The notes under the pieces are model-generated. The model ran no database searches. It was not told where the DNA came from and saw nothing but the letters and a program-made list of their open reading frames with translations. Source: JANQPX01 sp039197065 (GTDB taxonomy: Bacteria; Pseudomonadota; Alphaproteobacteria; Geminicoccales; Geminicoccaceae). From it: DNA of 62,961 nt. A program made the position numbers and the translations under genes. The DNA is taken from positions 1 through 62,961 of the forward strand of contig JBCCUL010000023.1 of NCBI GenBank assembly GCA_039197065.1. Reading direction: 5' to 3'. Of this stretch, positions 8,089 through 16,240 are shown piece after piece; the first letter of the stretch is position 1, and each line of letters opens with the position of its first letter.

Positions 8089-8451
8089 ATGATCAAGCCA
8101 GGAAAACGTTTCGAGCGCAGGAAGCGGCGTACGCGCTATGCGCTCAAGCAGAGCAATTCCGGCCGCGCCAGGCTCTCGGTCTTCCGATCAAGCAAGCATA
8201 TTTATGCGCAGGTGATCGACGATGAAGCCGGTCGCACGGTGGCCTCAGCCTCATCGGTCGACAAGTCGCTTCGTCCGGACCTCAAGAGCGGCGCCGACAA
8301 GGCGGCTGCCGAGGCCGTGGGCAAGCTGGTGGCGGAGCGCGCTAAGGAGGCCGGTGTTGAAGCCGTCGTCTTCGATCGCGGCGGCTATCGCTATCACGGC
8401 CGGGTCAAGGCGGTGGCGGAAAGCGCCCGCTCGGCCGGCCTGAAATTCTAG
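8089..8451 (+). CDS. rplR: 50S ribosomal protein L18
   Basis: A 120-residue L18 with FERRKRRTRYALK, RARLSVFRSSKHIYAQVIDD and the C-terminal VVFDRGGYRYHGRVKAVAESARSAGLKF. With L5 and L25 it attaches 5S rRNA to the 50S subunit. Only two bases separate it from rplF; the AAGGAAGGCAAG end of rplF acts as its ribosome-binding site. Confidence 0.97.
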   Translation: MIKPGKRFERRKRRTRYALKQSNSGRARLSVFRSSKHIYAQVIDDEAGRTVASASSVDKSLRPDLKSGADKAAAEAVGKLVAERAKEAGVEAVVFDRGGYRYHGRVKAVAESARSAGLKF

Positions 8452-8469
8452 CGGTTCAAAGGAAAGTTC

Positions 8470-9033
8470 ATGGCACGCTTCGGCGGTAACGAAAGGCAAG
8501 GCGGCAGCGACGGGGAGTTCACGGACAAACTCGTCAACGTCAACCGTGTTGCCAAGGTTGTGAAGGGTGGCCGGCGTTTCGGCTTTTCGGCGCTCGTAGT
8601 GGTCGGTGACGGCAAGGGCCGGGTCGGCTTCGGCGGTGGCAAGGCGCGTGAGGTGCCGGAAGCCGTCAGGAAGGCGACCGATCAGGCCAAGCGTGCGATG
8701 ATCCGCGTGCCGCTGCGCCAGGGCCGCACCCTGCATCATGATGTGGAAGGTCGATTTGGCGCCGGGCATGTCGTGCTGCGCGCCGCACCTCCGGGCACCG
8801 GCATCATCGCGGGTGGTCCGATGCGCGCGGTTTTTGAAGCGCTGGGCATTGGCGACGTCGTCGCGAAGTCGATTGGCACATCCAATCCCCACAACATGAT
8901 CAAGGCGACCTTCGAGGCGCTGAAGAACACCAACTCGCCGCGTTCGGTGGCCGCCAAGCGTGGCAAGAAGGTCAGCGAGATCGTCGGCAGGCGTGATCCG
9001 AGCGGCGCCGAGGCGGCTGCGGAGGCAGGCTGA
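8470..9033 (+). CDS. rpsE: 30S ribosomal protein S5
   Basis: A 187-residue S5: VNRVAKVVKGGRRFGFSALVVVGDG is the double-stranded RNA-binding N-terminal domain and APPGTGIIAGGPMRAVFEALGIGDV the C-terminal domain. S5 shapes decoding accuracy and the mRNA channel. The stop overlaps the rpmD start (TGATGG), which suggests coupling. Confidence 0.97.
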   Translation: MARFGGNERQGGSDGEFTDKLVNVNRVAKVVKGGRRFGFSALVVVGDGKGRVGFGGGKAREVPEAVRKATDQAKRAMIRVPLRQGRTLHHDVEGRFGAGHVVLRAAPPGTGIIAGGPMRAVFEALGIGDVVAKSIGTSNPHNMIKATFEALKNTNSPRSVAAKRGKKVSEIVGRRDPSGAEAAAEAG

Positions 9034-9242
9034 TGGCAGCGAAGAAGGACGAGACGGCCGGGCTGATCAAGGTGACGCAGACCGGCAGCCCGATCGGCCG
9101 GCATCACCGCCAGCGCGAAAATCTCATCGGGCTTGGGCTCAACAAGATCGGCCGTTCCAAGGTGTGGCCGGACAGCCCTCAGGTGCGTGGCAAGATCAAT
9201 AAGGTCCACCATTTGGTGAAGGTCGAAGCCGCCGAAGGTTAG
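9033..9242 (+). CDS. rpmD: 50S ribosomal protein L30
   Basis: A 69-residue L30 with GLIKVTQTGSPIGRHHRQRENLIGLGLNKIGR, the bacterial signature. It is a small peripheral protein of the 50S subunit. The start overlaps the rpsE stop. It is followed by the largest gap of the spc block, 108 bases before rplO. Confidence 0.96.
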   Translation: MAAKKDETAGLIKVTQTGSPIGRHHRQRENLIGLGLNKIGRSKVWPDSPQVRGKINKVHHLVKVEAAEG

Positions 9243-9350
9243 GGCCGAGGGTCGACCTCCCTTTAACTGGGGTGTTGGCCTGCATATGTAGATATCGATG
9301 GCAGCGCGGACGTTAAGTCGACGCTGTCGTCGTACGACAGGATGAGGGCG

Positions 9351-10223
9351 ATGAAGCTCAACGAATTGGCACCTAACCCAGGTGCGCGCAAGGCGAAGAA
9401 ACGGGTTGGCCGCGGCATCGGCTCCGGCACCGGCAAGACGGCGGGACGCGGCTATAAGGGCCAGCGCGCGCGGTCCGGCACGGCGACCCGCACCTTCGAA
9501 GGCGGTCAGATGCCGGTCTACCGGCGTCTGCCGAAGCGCGGCTTCAACAATCCCTTCAAGAAGGTGTTCGCGCCGCTCAATCTCGACCGGTTGCAGGCGG
9601 CGATCGACGATGGCCGCTTGGACGCGTCCAAGACCGTTGACTTGAACGCGCTGCACGCTGCCGGTTTGATCGGCAAGCGCAAGGATGGCGTGCGTCTACT
9701 GGCTCGCGGTGAGCTGAAAACCGCCATCACGCTTGAAGTCGACAGTGCTTCCAAGGCTGCAGCCGAGGCACTGGAAAAGGCTGGCGGCAAGCTGGTTCTC
9801 GGTTCCACCGAAGCGGTTGAGATCACGGCGAGACCAGCCCCCAAGCCGACGAAAGCTAAGACCCCTGCGAAACCGAAAGCCGAAGCTGCTCCGAAGGCCG
9901 AACCCACATCAGAGGCCGAAGCTGAGAGTGCTGATGGCGAGGGTGAAAAGGAGCTTGAGGGCACCCGCCCCGCAGGCCTGGATGCGCCCAAGGGCGAGCC
10001 TGATGATCTGAAGAAGATTGGCGGAGTTGGTCCGAAGCTCGAAGGCACGCTGAACGGGCTTGGCATCTATCACTTCTGGCAGATCGCCGAATTCACGCCC
10101 GACAATGTCGCCTGGGTCGATGGTTATCTCAGCTTCAAGGGCAGGATTGACCGCGACGACTGGATCGGCCAGGCGAAGGCCTTTGCTGAAGAAGCTGCGT
10201 CCTCTTCGAACGACGACGCATAA
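9351..10223 (+). CDS. rplO: 50S ribosomal protein L15 fused to a helix-hairpin-helix module
   Basis: Residues 1 to about 150 are L15: KKRVGRGIGSGTGKTAGRG, GQMPVYRRLPKRGFNNPF and a C-terminal KAAAEALEKAGGKLVL. L15 normally stops there. This protein (290 residues from ATG 9351) continues with an Ala/Lys/Pro/Glu-rich linker (about 165-215) and a compact module: DDLKKIGGVGPKLEGTLN, then YHFWQIAEFTPDNVAWVD and LSFKGRIDRDDWIGQAKAFA. From memory, that module appears as a C-terminal extension of L21 and NuoE in alphaproteobacteria. ATG 9342 is an alternative start. secY follows after 12 bases. Confidence 0.93.
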   Translation: MKLNELAPNPGARKAKKRVGRGIGSGTGKTAGRGYKGQRARSGTATRTFEGGQMPVYRRLPKRGFNNPFKKVFAPLNLDRLQAAIDDGRLDASKTVDLNALHAAGLIGKRKDGVRLLARGELKTAITLEVDSASKAAAEALEKAGGKLVLGSTEAVEITARPAPKPTKAKTPAKPKAEAAPKAEPTSEAEAESADGEGEKELEGTRPAGLDAPKGEPDDLKKIGGVGPKLEGTLNGLGIYHFWQIAEFTPDNVAWVDGYLSFKGRIDRDDWIGQAKAFAEEAASSSNDDA

Positions 10224-10235
10224 GCGGAGACCAAT

Positions 10236-11579
10236 ATGGCGTCGATGGCCGAACAACTTGCGGCGAATGTCAACTTTTCGGCATTCAGCAAGGCTACCGA
10301 GCTCAAGAAACGGCTCTGGTTCGCGCTCGGCTGTCTGATCGTCTATCGCTTCGGCACCTACATTCCGCTCCCGGGTATCGACCCGGTGATCATGTCGCAG
10401 ATCTTCGAGCAAAATGCCGGCGGCATCATGGGCATGTTCAACATGTTCGCCGGTGGTGCCCTGGAGCGCATGTCGATCTTCGCGCTCGGCATTCTTCCTT
10501 ACATTTCAGCCTCGATCATTATGCAGCTGATGACCGCGGTCTCGCCGACCATCGAGCAGCTGAAAAAGGAAGGCGAGACGGGCCGAAAGCAGATCAATCA
10601 ATACACCCGTTATCTCACCGTGGTGCTCGCCACCTTCCAGGGTTACGGCCTTGCCGTCGGCCTCGAAGCGATGAGCGGCCCCGGCGGTTCGGCGGTGATC
10701 GATCCCGGCTGGTATTTCCGTGTGATCACGGTGATCACCATCGTCGGCGGCACAATGTTCCTGATGTGGCTCGGCGAACAGATCACCGCGCGCGGCATCG
10801 GTAACGGCATCTCGTTGATCATCTTCACCGGCATCATCGCGTCCCTGCCATCTGCGCTCGCAAGCACTTTGGAACTTGGACGCACCGGCGCGATCTCGAC
10901 CTTCCTGATCGTCTTCCTGTTCATCATGTGCGTCGCGGTAATCGCGTTCATCGTGTTCATCGAGCGCGCCCAACGCCGCATCCTGGTGCAGTATCCAAAG
11001 CGTCAGCAGGGCAACCGCATGTTCGGCGGCGAAAGCTCTCATCTGCCGCTCAAGATCAATGTTTCCGGCGTGATCCCGCCCATCTTCGCAAGCTCCCTGC
11101 TCTTGATGCCGGCAACGCTCGCCAGTTTCGGCGGCGCAGGCGGACCGGAATGGCTGGCGCAGCTCACCGCTCTCCTCGGACGTGGTCAGCCCTTGTTCCT
11201 GCTGATCTTCATCGGGCTGATCATCTTCTTCGCGTTCTTCTACACGTCGATCGTGTTCAATCCGCAGGACACTGCTGAGAACCTCCGTAAGCACGGCGGC
11301 TTTATCCCCGGCATTCGTCCGGGCCAGCGCACGGCTGAATATTTCGACTATGTCCTGACCCGCCTCACCACGGTCGGCGCGATCTATCTATCCGCGGTCT
11401 GTATTCTGCCGGAGATCCTGATCTCGCAATACGCCGTGCCTTTCTACTTCGGCGGCACCAGTCTTCTGATCGTCGTTTCCGTGACCATGGATACGACAGC
11501 GCAGGTCCAGTCCCACCTGATCGCCCATCAATATGAGGGCTTGATCAAGAAATCCCGCCTGCGCGGAGCGCGACGCTGA
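10236..11579 (+). CDS. secY: Protein translocase subunit SecY
   Basis: A 447-residue, ten-helix membrane protein, the pore of the SecYEG translocon. Landmarks are RFGTYIPLPGIDP before helix 2, the plug region GGIMGMFNMFAGGALERMSIFALGI, YAQRRILVQYPKRQQG-like sequence in the loop before helix 7, and PAGQRTAEYF-like GIRPGQRTAEYFDYVLTRLT late in the protein. Its place between rplO and adk is the usual spc order. The stop overlaps the adk ATG (TGATGA). Confidence 0.98.
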   Translation: MASMAEQLAANVNFSAFSKATELKKRLWFALGCLIVYRFGTYIPLPGIDPVIMSQIFEQNAGGIMGMFNMFAGGALERMSIFALGILPYISASIIMQLMTAVSPTIEQLKKEGETGRKQINQYTRYLTVVLATFQGYGLAVGLEAMSGPGGSAVIDPGWYFRVITVITIVGGTMFLMWLGEQITARGIGNGISLIIFTGIIASLPSALASTLELGRTGAISTFLIVFLFIMCVAVIAFIVFIERAQRRILVQYPKRQQGNRMFGGESSHLPLKINVSGVIPPIFASSLLLMPATLASFGGAGGPEWLAQLTALLGRGQPLFLLIFIGLIIFFAFFYTSIVFNPQDTAENLRKHGGFIPGIRPGQRTAEYFDYVLTRLTTVGAIYLSAVCILPEILISQYAVPFYFGGTSLLIVVSVTMDTTAQVQSHLIAHQYEGLIKKSRLRGARR

Positions 11580-12235
11580 TGATATTGATCCTCCTCGGTC
11601 CGCCTGGCGCCGGCAAGGGCACCCAGGCCGCGCGCATCAGAGACGAATATAAGATCGCGCACCTCTCCACCGGCGACATGTTGCGCGGCGCTATCGCCGC
11701 CGGAACGGATGTCGGCAAGCAGGCGAAAAGCGTGATGGACGCGGGCAAACTGGTGTCCGACGATATCATCATCCGTTTGGTGGAAGAGCGCACCGAAGAT
11801 GATGACTGCGCCTCAGGCTTTTTGCTGGATGGCTTTCCGCGCACCGTCGGCCAGGCTGAAGCGCTGGACGATCTCCTGGCGCGCAGACAGCAGAAGCTCG
11901 ATGCGGTCGTTGAGTTTGCGGTCGATGACGATGCGCTGATCGGTCGGATCTCCGGTCGCTATTCCTGCGCCAATTGCGGGGCCGGCTACCACGACGAGTT
12001 CCAAAAGCCGGCGCAAGAAGGTTTCTGCGACAACTGCGGCAGCACAGAGTTCAAGCGACGTTCGGATGACAACGCCGATGCGGTGCGCACCCGGCTGACG
12101 TCCTACCACAACGAGACCGCACCTCTACTTCCCTACTACCGGGATAAAGGCGTGCTGAAGACAGTCGACGGCATGGCGGATATCGATGCGGTGACAACCC
12201 AGATCTTCAAGGAGATCAACGGCCGACCGCGTTGA
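11579..12235 (+). CDS. adk: Adenylate kinase with zinc-binding LID
   Basis: Interconverts ATP + AMP and 2 ADP in the cytosol. The 218 residues start with the P-loop LLGPPGAGKGTQA, followed by HLSTGDMLRGAI (AMP site) and LLDGFPRTVGQAEAL. The LID is the long form with CANCGAGYH and CDNCGSTEF, giving four cysteines in two CXXC pairs, so a structural zinc is expected. It is co-transcribed with secY. Its stop codon lies inside the -35 box of a consensus promoter for rpsM. Confidence 0.97.
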   Translation: MILILLGPPGAGKGTQAARIRDEYKIAHLSTGDMLRGAIAAGTDVGKQAKSVMDAGKLVSDDIIIRLVEERTEDDDCASGFLLDGFPRTVGQAEALDDLLARRQQKLDAVVEFAVDDDALIGRISGRYSCANCGAGYHDEFQKPAQEGFCDNCGSTEFKRRSDDNADAVRTRLTSYHNETAPLLPYYRDKGVLKTVDGMADIDAVTTQIFKEINGRPR

Positions 12236-12259
12236 CAGGAGATGAGATAGGCCTATAAT
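12232..12259 (+). promoter_or_regulatory. Consensus sigma-70 promoter for rpsM-rpsK-rpoA-rplQ
   Basis: TTGACA (12232-12237) and TATAAT (12254-12259) match both housekeeping boxes exactly, with a 16-base spacer. The -35 box contains the adk TGA stop (12233-12235). Transcription would begin near 12266, leaving a 5' leader of about 90 bases before rpsM. This promoter should make the alpha operon partly independent of the S10-spc transcript. Confidence 0.75.
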
Positions 12260-12312
12260 CGCGCGGCTGGCGCGACTTCTTCGCCTTTTCTGACATTGAC
12301 ACGAGATAAGTT

Positions 12313-12334
12313 CCGGGCCTGAACTTCAGCCCGG
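12313..12334 (+). promoter_or_regulatory. Hairpin in the rpsM leader
   Basis: CCGGGCCTGAACTTCAGCCCGG can fold into a stem of about 10 bp with one bulged C and a very small loop, 23 bases before the rpsM start. It may affect translation of rpsM or be only a local structure. In E. coli the alpha operon leader binds S4, but no S4 pseudoknot is recognised here and rpsD is not in this cluster. Confidence 0.3.
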
Positions 12335-12356
12335 CCGACGTTCGAGGAGACCTAGA

Positions 12357-12734
12357 GTGGCGCGTATCGCCGGCGTTAATATCCCAAGCGGCAAGCCCGT
12401 GGGCATTGCTCTGACCTACATCTACGGCATCGGCCGGACGACGTCCGTCAAGATCCTGTCCGAGGTCGACATCGAGTTTTCCCGGCGGGTCAACGAGCTG
12501 TCCGATGCGGAAGTCGCCAAGCTGCGCGAAACCATCGACCGCACGCAGCGGGTCGAGGGCGAGCTTCGTCGCGATGTCGCGATGAACATCAAGCGACTGA
12601 TGGATCTCGGCTGCTACAAGGGGCTTCGCCATCGTAAGGGGCTGCCGGTCCATGGACAGCGGACGCACACCAATGCCCGTACCCGCAAGGGGCCAGCGAA
12701 GCCGATTGCCGGCAAGAAGAAGGTGACCAAGTAA
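12357..12734 (+). CDS. rpsM: 30S ribosomal protein S13
   Basis: A 125-residue S13 beginning ARIAGVNIPSGKPVGIALTYIYGIG and ending in a basic tail with GLPVHGQRTHTNARTRKGP. S13 contacts the P-site tRNA and bridges to the 50S subunit. The start is GTG, placed by the conserved N-terminus and by GAGGAGACC upstream. It is the first gene of the alpha operon. Confidence 0.97.
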   Translation: MARIAGVNIPSGKPVGIALTYIYGIGRTTSVKILSEVDIEFSRRVNELSDAEVAKLRETIDRTQRVEGELRRDVAMNIKRLMDLGCYKGLRHRKGLPVHGQRTHTNARTRKGPAKPIAGKKKVTK

Positions 12735-12735
12735 C

Positions 12736-13128
12736 ATGGCTAACGAATCCGCCCCTCGTCTGCGTCGCCGCGAACGGAAGAACATCTCTTCCGGCGTTGC
12801 CCATGTGAACGCGACCTTCAACAACACCATGATCACCATTACCGATGCGCAGGGTAATGCGATCTCCTGGTCGTCGGCAGGCGCCCAGGGTTTTCGTGGT
12901 TCGAGGAAGTCCACGCCGTTCGCCGCGCAGATCGCTGCCGAGAACGCCGGCAAGAAGGCGCAGGAGCACGGCATGAGGACGCTTTCCGTCGAGGTCCGCG
13001 GCCCCGGTTCGGGACGCGAGTCGGCGCTGCGCGCGCTGTCCGCCGTCGGGTTCGAGATCACGTCGATTCGCGATGTGACGCCGATCCCGCACAACGGCTG
13101 CCGCGCCAGAAAGCGCCGCCGGGTCTGA
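12736..13128 (+). CDS. rpsK: 30S ribosomal protein S11
   Basis: A 130-residue S11: GVAHVNATFNNTMITITDAQGN, the SAGAQGFRGSRKSTPFAAQ segment and the end HNGCRARKRRRV are unmistakable. S11 forms the 30S platform near the E site. One base separates its ATG from the rpsM stop. Confidence 0.98.
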   Translation: MANESAPRLRRRERKNISSGVAHVNATFNNTMITITDAQGNAISWSSAGAQGFRGSRKSTPFAAQIAAENAGKKAQEHGMRTLSVEVRGPGSGRESALRALSAVGFEITSIRDVTPIPHNGCRARKRRRV

Positions 13129-13176
13129 GTTTGCGACATAGGAGCCGCTGGACCGGTAACGGTCTTGAGGTTCGAA

Positions 13177-13203
13177 AAGGCCTCGGCATGATGCCGGGGC
13201 TTT
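13177..13203 (+). terminator. Hairpin between rpsK and rpoA
   Basis: GCCTCGGCA and TGCCGGGGC form a 9-bp stem (one G-U pair) around the loop TGA, extended by AAA and TTT on the flanks. It resembles an intrinsic terminator with a very short T tail and lies 27 bases before rpoA. It may attenuate rpoA-rplQ expression relative to rpsM-rpsK. Confidence 0.45.
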
Positions 13204-13230
13204 CCCATTGAAAAGGTTCGAGGTAAGCCC

Positions 13231-14247
13231 GTGATTCAAAAGAACTGGCAGGAGCTCATCAAGCCCCCCAAGCTCGAGATTCAGCCTGGGATGCGGCCGG
13301 ACCGCGAGGCGACCGTCATCGCTGAGCCGCTGGAGCGGGGCTTTGGCGTCACGTTGGGTAATGCGCTTCGGCGTATTCTCCTTTCCTCGCTGCAGGGATC
13401 GGCGATCACCGCCGTCCAGATCGACAGCGTGCTGCACGAGTTCTCGACCGTGCCCGGCGTGCGCGAGGACGTCACCGACATCGTGCTCAATCTGAAGTCG
13501 CTGGCGATCCGCATGCACAGCGAGACGCAAAAGCGCATGTATCTAAAGGCCAAAGGGCCTTGCGCCGTGACCGCGTCGATGATCGAGGTCGGCCATGACA
13601 TCGAGATCATGGATCCGAACCACGTCATCTGTCATCTCGATGAGGAAGCCGAGCTTTCCATGGAGATGACGGTCAAGTCCGGCCGCGGCTACATCCCGGC
13701 GGCGATGAACAAGTCCGAAGACGCGCCGATCGGTCTGATCGCCGTCGATGCGATCTACAGCCCAGTCCGAAAGGTCGCCTACAAGGTCGACCATGCGCGT
13801 GTCGGCCAGGTGACCGACTATGACAAGCTGACCATGCAGATCGAGACCAACGGTTCGGTCTCGCCGGAAGACGCCGTGGCGCTCGCCGCGCGTATCCTGC
13901 AGGATCAGCTGCAGCTCTTCATCAACTTCGAAGAGCCGAAGTCGGCGTCCTCGCAGGACAGCAAGCCGGAGCTGCCGTTCAACCCGCATCTTCTCAGGAA
14001 GGTGGACGAGCTGGAGCTCTCGGTGCGTTCGGCGAACTGCCTGAAGAACGACAACATCGTCTACATCGGCGATCTCGTGCAGAAGACCGAATCCGAGATG
14101 CTCAGAACGCCGAACTTTGGCCGGAAGTCCCTGAACGAGATCAAGGAGGTGCTCTCGCAAATGGGGCTTTCGCTCGGTATGGAAGTCACCGGTTGGCCGC
14201 CCGAGAACATCGAAGAGCTCGCCCGCCGCATCGAAGAGCCCTACTGA
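13231..14247 (+). CDS. rpoA: RNA polymerase alpha subunit
   Basis: The 338-residue alpha subunit starts polymerase assembly and its C-terminal domain contacts UP elements and activators. The N-terminal domain shows FGVTLGNALRRILLSSLQGSAIT; the alpha-CTD shows ELELSVRSANCLKNDNIVYIGDLVQKTE and LRTPNFGRKSLNEIKEVL. Length is typical of alphaproteobacteria. The GTG start follows AAAAGGTTCGAGG. The gap after rpsK (102 bases) contains a hairpin. Confidence 0.98.
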   Translation: MIQKNWQELIKPPKLEIQPGMRPDREATVIAEPLERGFGVTLGNALRRILLSSLQGSAITAVQIDSVLHEFSTVPGVREDVTDIVLNLKSLAIRMHSETQKRMYLKAKGPCAVTASMIEVGHDIEIMDPNHVICHLDEEAELSMEMTVKSGRGYIPAAMNKSEDAPIGLIAVDAIYSPVRKVAYKVDHARVGQVTDYDKLTMQIETNGSVSPEDAVALAARILQDQLQLFINFEEPKSASSQDSKPELPFNPHLLRKVDELELSVRSANCLKNDNIVYIGDLVQKTESEMLRTPNFGRKSLNEIKEVLSQMGLSLGMEVTGWPPENIEELARRIEEPY

Positions 14248-14260
14248 CCCTGCCAGGGTC
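14246..14260 (+). promoter_or_regulatory. Small hairpin at the rpoA stop
   Basis: GACCCT-GCC-AGGGTC is a perfect 6-bp stem with a 3-base loop that includes the last bases of the rpoA stop codon. There is no T run, so it is more likely an RNA-stabilising or processing structure than a terminator. Confidence 0.3.
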
Positions 14261-14322
14261 GAGGCTGACTTGTTTCGGCTTCGCAGATTCTAGCGAGCCG
14301 TCGCGTTACCAGGAGTTAAATT

Positions 14323-14760
14323 ATGCGCCATCGTCTAAGTGGCCGTAAGCTGAACAGGACGTCGAGCCACAGGAAGGCCATGTTCGCCAACATGTCGGTG
14401 GCGCTTGTGAAGCATGAGCAGATCAAGACCACGCTTCCAAAGGCGAAGGAGCTTCGCCCTTTCGTCGAAAAGCTGGTGACGCTCGGCAAGCGTGGTGATC
14501 TGCATGCGCGCCGTCAGATCATCGCTAAGACCCGCGATGAAAAGACCGCTGCGAAGCTGATCGACACGATCGCGCCTCGCTATGACGGGCGTCCCGGCGG
14601 TTACATCCGGGTGCTCAAAGCTGGCTTCCGCCAGGGCGACAACGCGCCGATGGCGATCATCGAGTTCATCGATCGCGATGTCGACGCCAAAGGCCAGGAC
14701 AGCGGTCCGGTGCAGCATCGGAATGTCGACGAGGAGGAGGCCGAGGCGGTCGCGGCCTGA
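14323..14760 (+). CDS. rplQ: 50S ribosomal protein L17
   Basis: A 145-residue L17 starting MRHRLSGRKLNRTSSHRKAMFANM, with the KELRPFVEKLVTLGKRGDLHARR and RYDGRPGGYIRVLKAG segments of the family. Residues after about 120 form an acidic Asp/Glu tail (DEEEAEAVAA). It ends the alpha operon, and a strong hairpin follows 46 bases later. Confidence 0.97.
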   Translation: MRHRLSGRKLNRTSSHRKAMFANMSVALVKHEQIKTTLPKAKELRPFVEKLVTLGKRGDLHARRQIIAKTRDEKTAAKLIDTIAPRYDGRPGGYIRVLKAGFRQGDNAPMAIIEFIDRDVDAKGQDSGPVQHRNVDEEEAEAVAA

Positions 14761-14767
14761 CGACGGT

Positions 14768-16240
14768 TTGCTTCCATCCGCTACTCTTTCGATATGTTGT
14801 TATGACAAGGCCTTTGGCTTAGCCGAAGGCCTTGTTGATTCTCGCGCGCGGCTGATTTGCGTCGTTGCCCTGCTTCTGACGGTTTCTGTCCAGCCTCTGG
14901 TCGCTGACCAGGTGCCGACGAGCCGGGAGCAGATCGCGCTCTCCTTCGCGCCGGTCGTGCGCGACACGTCGGCGGCGGTGGTCAATATCTACACACGCAA
15001 AGCCAGCCGGGCGCCCGATCAGGATCCTTTCTTTTCCGATCCCTTCTTCCAGTTCTTCTTCGAAGGCCTCGGCCGAAGACAAGCGCCCGAGCGTCAACAA
15101 AATTCGCTCGGCTCCGGCGTGATCATCGAGAGCGATGGGCTGGTCGTCACTAATCATCACGTCATCGAGGACGCTGATGAGATCATGGTGGTCCTGAATG
15201 ACCGCCGCGAATTCCGGGCCGAAGTGGTCGGCGCGGATGCTGCCGCCGACCTCGCCTTGCTGCGCATCGATCCGCCCTCCGATCTGCCCGCCTTGACGAT
15301 GGGCTCATCGGACGGTCTCGAAGTCGGCGATCTCGTGCTCGCGATCGGCAACCCGTTCGGCATCGGCCAGACGGTGACCTCAGGCATCATCTCGGCCCTG
15401 TCCCGCACGGGACCGGGCGTGGGATCGGATCTCTCCTTCATTCAGACCGACGCAGCCATCAACCCCGGCAATTCCGGCGGCGCTTTGGTGACCATCGATG
15501 GCAAACTGATCGGCGTTAACACCGCGATTTTTACGCGCGGCGGCGGTTCGATTGGCATCGGCTTCGCCATTCCGATCGATTTGGTCAAGGCGCTGGTGCG
15601 CTCGATCGAAGGTGGCGGCAGCAGCCTCGCCCGCCCCTGGCTCGGCGCTCAGGTTCAGACGGTGACACCGGACCTTGCGGCCAATCTCGGCCTTAATCGT
15701 CCGGTCGGCGTGCTGCTGAACCAGATCCACCGCGTCGGACCGGCGAGACGGGCCGGACTGGATAAGGGCGATGTGATCATGTCGATCGACGGTGCCGAAA
15801 TCGTCGATCAGCATGGTCTCAATTTTCGCCTGGCGGTCGGCCGCCTCGGCGAGGCGGCGGCGCTTGATGTCTGGCGTCAGGGCCGGGTGTTGAGCACCGA
15901 TCTGCCGCTTGAGCTGCCGCCGCGCGATCCAGCCCCGGATGTCACGGAGCTCAACGGGCGTCATGCCCTTTCCGGTGCGACGATCGCCAATCTGTCGCCC
16001 GGCTTCAACCAGGACGCCGGCCTCGATCTGTTCGCCGAGGGCGTCGTGATCCTCCGCATCAACCGAAGGAGCCCTGGGGCCCGTCTCGGTCTCCGCCGAG
16101 GCGACGTCATCAACAGTGTTGCCGACCAACCGATCGACAGCGTCGCCGAACTCGCCGACACACTGTACGATCTCCCCTCGGTCTGGCGGCTTGAAATCAA
16201 CCGCGGCGGTCGCCAACTCGGCGTCACGATTGGCCGATGA
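14768..16240 (+). CDS. DegP/DegQ-type periplasmic serine protease with two PDZ domains
   Basis: A HtrA-family protease that degrades or refolds damaged envelope proteins. A hydrophobic signal segment (LICVVALLLTVSVQPLVADQ) precedes the trypsin-like domain. Counting from 14768, the triad is His131 (TNHHVIED), Asp161 (ADLALLRID) and Ser236 (NPGNSGGAL). Two PDZ domains follow, around RPWLGAQVQTVTPDLAANLG and GVVILRINRRSPGARLGLRRGD. The start is a problem: the in-frame TTG at 14768 would put the terminator hairpin inside the gene, and no ATG, GTG or TTG lies between the hairpin and the signal segment. A CTG at 14852 is possible. Overlaps rarA by four bases. Confidence 0.9.
   Translation: MLPSATLSICCYDKAFGLAEGLVDSRARLICVVALLLTVSVQPLVADQVPTSREQIALSFAPVVRDTSAAVVNIYTRKASRAPDQDPFFSDPFFQFFFEGLGRRQAPERQQNSLGSGVIIESDGLVVTNHHVIEDADEIMVVLNDRREFRAEVVGADAAADLALLRIDPPSDLPALTMGSSDGLEVGDLVLAIGNPFGIGQTVTSGIISALSRTGPGVGSDLSFIQTDAAINPGNSGGALVTIDGKLIGVNTAIFTRGGGSIGIGFAIPIDLVKALVRSIEGGGSSLARPWLGAQVQTVTPDLAANLGLNRPVGVLLNQIHRVGPARRAGLDKGDVIMSIDGAEIVDQHGLNFRLAVGRLGEAAALDVWRQGRVLSTDLPLELPPRDPAPDVTELNGRHALSGATIANLSPGFNQDAGLDLFAEGVVILRINRRSPGARLGLRRGDVINSVADQPIDSVAELADTLYDLPSVWRLEINRGGRQLGVTIGR
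14807..14833 (+). terminator. Terminator hairpin of the alpha operon
   Basis: AAGGCCTTTGGC and GCCGAAGGCCTT form a 12-bp stem with one G-U pair around the 3-base loop TTA. It lies 46 bases after rplQ. The following GTTGATTCT is only weakly T-rich. The next gene's apparent signal peptide begins just downstream, so this hairpin separates the ribosomal cluster from the protease gene. Confidence 0.65.
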
